Assembly (NCBI RefSeq): GCF_022095675.1
Contig: NZ_JAHYSG010000227.1
Coordinates: forward strand, 1 to 6,307
DNA from: Dactylosporangium sp. AC04546
Lineage (GTDB): Bacteria > Actinomycetota > Actinomycetes > Mycobacteriales > Micromonosporaceae
DNA length: 6,307 bases
Reading direction: 5' to 3'
Numbering within the stretch: position 1 is the stretch's first letter; the number at the start of each line of letters is the position of its first letter. Shown here one piece after another: positions 6,232 to 6,307 of the stretch. The notes under the pieces were generated by a model. It was given only the letters and a program-made list of their open reading frames with translations. It was not told the origin of the DNA and made no database searches. The translations under genes and the position numbers were made by a program.

Positions 6232-6256
6232 CACGCAAGACGTCGGTCGATCTACC

Positions 6257-6307
6257 CTCGCCCGGCCTCGCCCGGCCTCGCCCGGCAACGCCCAGCAACG
6301 CCCCGCC
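6257..6307. repeat. 10-bp tandem repeat running off the window end
   Basis: Three exact copies of CTCGCCCGGC (6257-6266, 6267-6276, 6277-6286) are followed by the variants AACGCCCAGC (6287-6296) and AACGCCCCGC (from 6297). Units share the pattern NNCGCCCNGC. The array starts 25 bases after the aminopeptidase stop. Its full length is unknown because the window ends inside it. Confidence 0.8.

Noticed and set aside
4495..6288. 597-codon open frame on the minus strand opposite the aminopeptidase
   Set aside because: Arg/Gly/Ala/Val-rich translation without motifs, antisense to an intact M17 enzyme with all catalytic residues; a shadow frame.

Overview
This is a GC-rich window with strong third-position G/C bias, frequent GTG starts and gene families typical of Actinobacteria (a DUF3117 microprotein, a PaaX-family regulator, and an adjacent DUF1800/DUF1501 pair). 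A Micromonosporaceae-like actinomycete (Actinoplanes/Micromonospora type) is my best guess. That placement is an inference from gene content and style, not from a sequence match. I see no rRNA, tRNA, insertion sequence, CRISPR array or prophage gene. Coding sequence fills nearly the whole window.

Left part (minus strand, about 84-4295). Four genes run leftward in the order paaX-family regulator, PaaG-like crotonase-fold isomerase, DUF1800 protein, DUF1501 protein. The regulator and isomerase are 14 bases apart, and the isomerase's Shine-Dalgarno sequence starts right after the regulator's stop, so they look co-transcribed and coupled. DUF1800 follows after 46 bases that hold a possible promoter of its own. 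DUF1501 follows after a further 102 bases that hold short hairpins. DUF1501 carries a twin-arginine signal and so should leave the cytoplasm. DUF1800 has no signal of its own, so it either stays inside or is carried out by a partner.

Middle (4296-4516). A divergent intergenic region separates the regulator from the rightward genes. Next to the paaX start it holds a perfect 8-bp inverted repeat (TTGTGACA...TGTCACAA, arms 34 bp centre to centre), a good candidate operator for autoregulation.

Right part (plus strand, 4517-6231). A 55-residue DUF3117 protein is followed by a strong hairpin and then by a complete M17 leucyl aminopeptidase (PepA type) with every catalytic and metal-binding residue present. 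Beyond it, a 10-bp tandem repeat runs off the window end.

The genes are recognisable families. The least understood parts are the DUF1800/DUF1501 pair and its placement behind a PaaX/PaaG-like module, the inverted repeat, the inter-gene hairpins and the terminal tandem repeat. I do not see convincing evidence of a wholly new multi-gene system.
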